Of a DNA stretch of 6,093 nt, positions 5,992-6,093 are shown piece by piece. The DNA is from JAENVT01 sp031412355. Lineage in GTDB: Bacteria > Actinomycetota > Acidimicrobiia > Acidimicrobiales > Ilumatobacteraceae. Every line of letters starts with the position of its first letter. Position 1 is the first letter of the stretch. Made by a program: the position numbers and the translations under genes. The notes beneath the pieces are model-generated. The model was not told where the DNA came from. It saw only the letters and a program-made list of their open reading frames with translations, and did not search any database. The stretch covers positions 1 to 6,093 of the forward strand of contig JANOCR010000017.1 in assembly GCA_031412355.1 (NCBI GenBank). The letters run 5' to 3'.

Positions 5992-6093
5992 GCGTTCGTG
6001 TCCGGGGGCTGAGGTGGCGGGTCGCTCGAATCCGCCCATCAATCTGAACATGGCGATCGCACCACCGAAGAGCGCGACGCCGAACAATCCGGA
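5988..6093 (-). CDS. C-terminal end of a putative membrane protein, running off the right edge (possible frameshift)
   Basis: Read on the minus strand from the window edge, the frame gives SGLFGVALFGGAIAMFRLM, an Ala/Gly-rich hydrophobic stretch that looks like a last transmembrane helix with a basic cytoplasmic end. In the same frame the ORF stays open to 5782, but after about base 6030 many codons end in A, unlike real genes here. Shifting by one base at the GGG run (plus-strand CCC, 6035-6037) gives a hydrophilic tail ADSSDPPPQPPDTNA and a TAG at 5990-5988. That is a natural C-terminus, and it converges exactly on the stop of the plus-strand ORF. Alternatives are an uninterrupted 104-residue C-terminal part to 5782, or no gene. 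Family unknown. Confidence 0.35.

Overview
The window is GC-rich DNA with strong G/C at third codon positions and dense, often overlapping genes. It looks like a chromosomal segment of a high-GC actinobacterium. Support comes from a CoA ligase closely resembling the Streptomyces MatB / mycobacterial FadD36 group, a PaaX-type regulator, an LLM flavin oxidoreductase, and -10-like TAnnnT hexamers placed 8-9 nt before start codons that lack Shine-Dalgarno sequences, the pattern of leaderless mRNAs. The species cannot be named from this sequence.

Layout. (1) Bases 1-1928, plus strand: the C-terminal part of an NAD(P)H-dependent MDR oxidoreductase (quinone oxidoreductase/zinc-binding dehydrogenase type), cut by the left edge. 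It is followed by a complete malonyl-CoA synthetase-like acyl-CoA synthetase that starts inside its stop codon (ATGA). (2) Bases 1940-2770, minus strand: a fumarylacetoacetate hydrolase (FAH) family enzyme, convergent with the synthetase (11-bp gap). (3) Bases 2771-2875: a 105-bp divergent control region with a promoter candidate for each side and small inverted repeats. (4) Bases 2876-5769, plus strand: a probable three-gene operon of LLM flavin monooxygenase, alpha/beta hydrolase (ATGA overlap) and PaaX-family regulator (18-bp gap). (5) Bases 5770-6093: no clear intact gene. Third-position G/C phase suggests a short plus-strand ORF and the C-terminus of a minus-strand membrane protein converging on a shared CTAG. 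Each needs one frameshift to read properly.

How the genes may work together (inference): the set is what one expects of a small catabolic island. A flavin monooxygenase would oxygenate a cyclic or ketone-like substrate, an alpha/beta hydrolase would open the ester, lactone or C-C bond, the FAH enzyme would process a keto-acid intermediate, and the CoA ligase and MDR reductase would feed or use CoA thioesters. The PaaX-family protein would sense an acyl- or aryl-CoA intermediate and repress the divergent promoters. The substrate is not identifiable from sequence, and the link between the left pair (1-1928) and the rest is only proximity.
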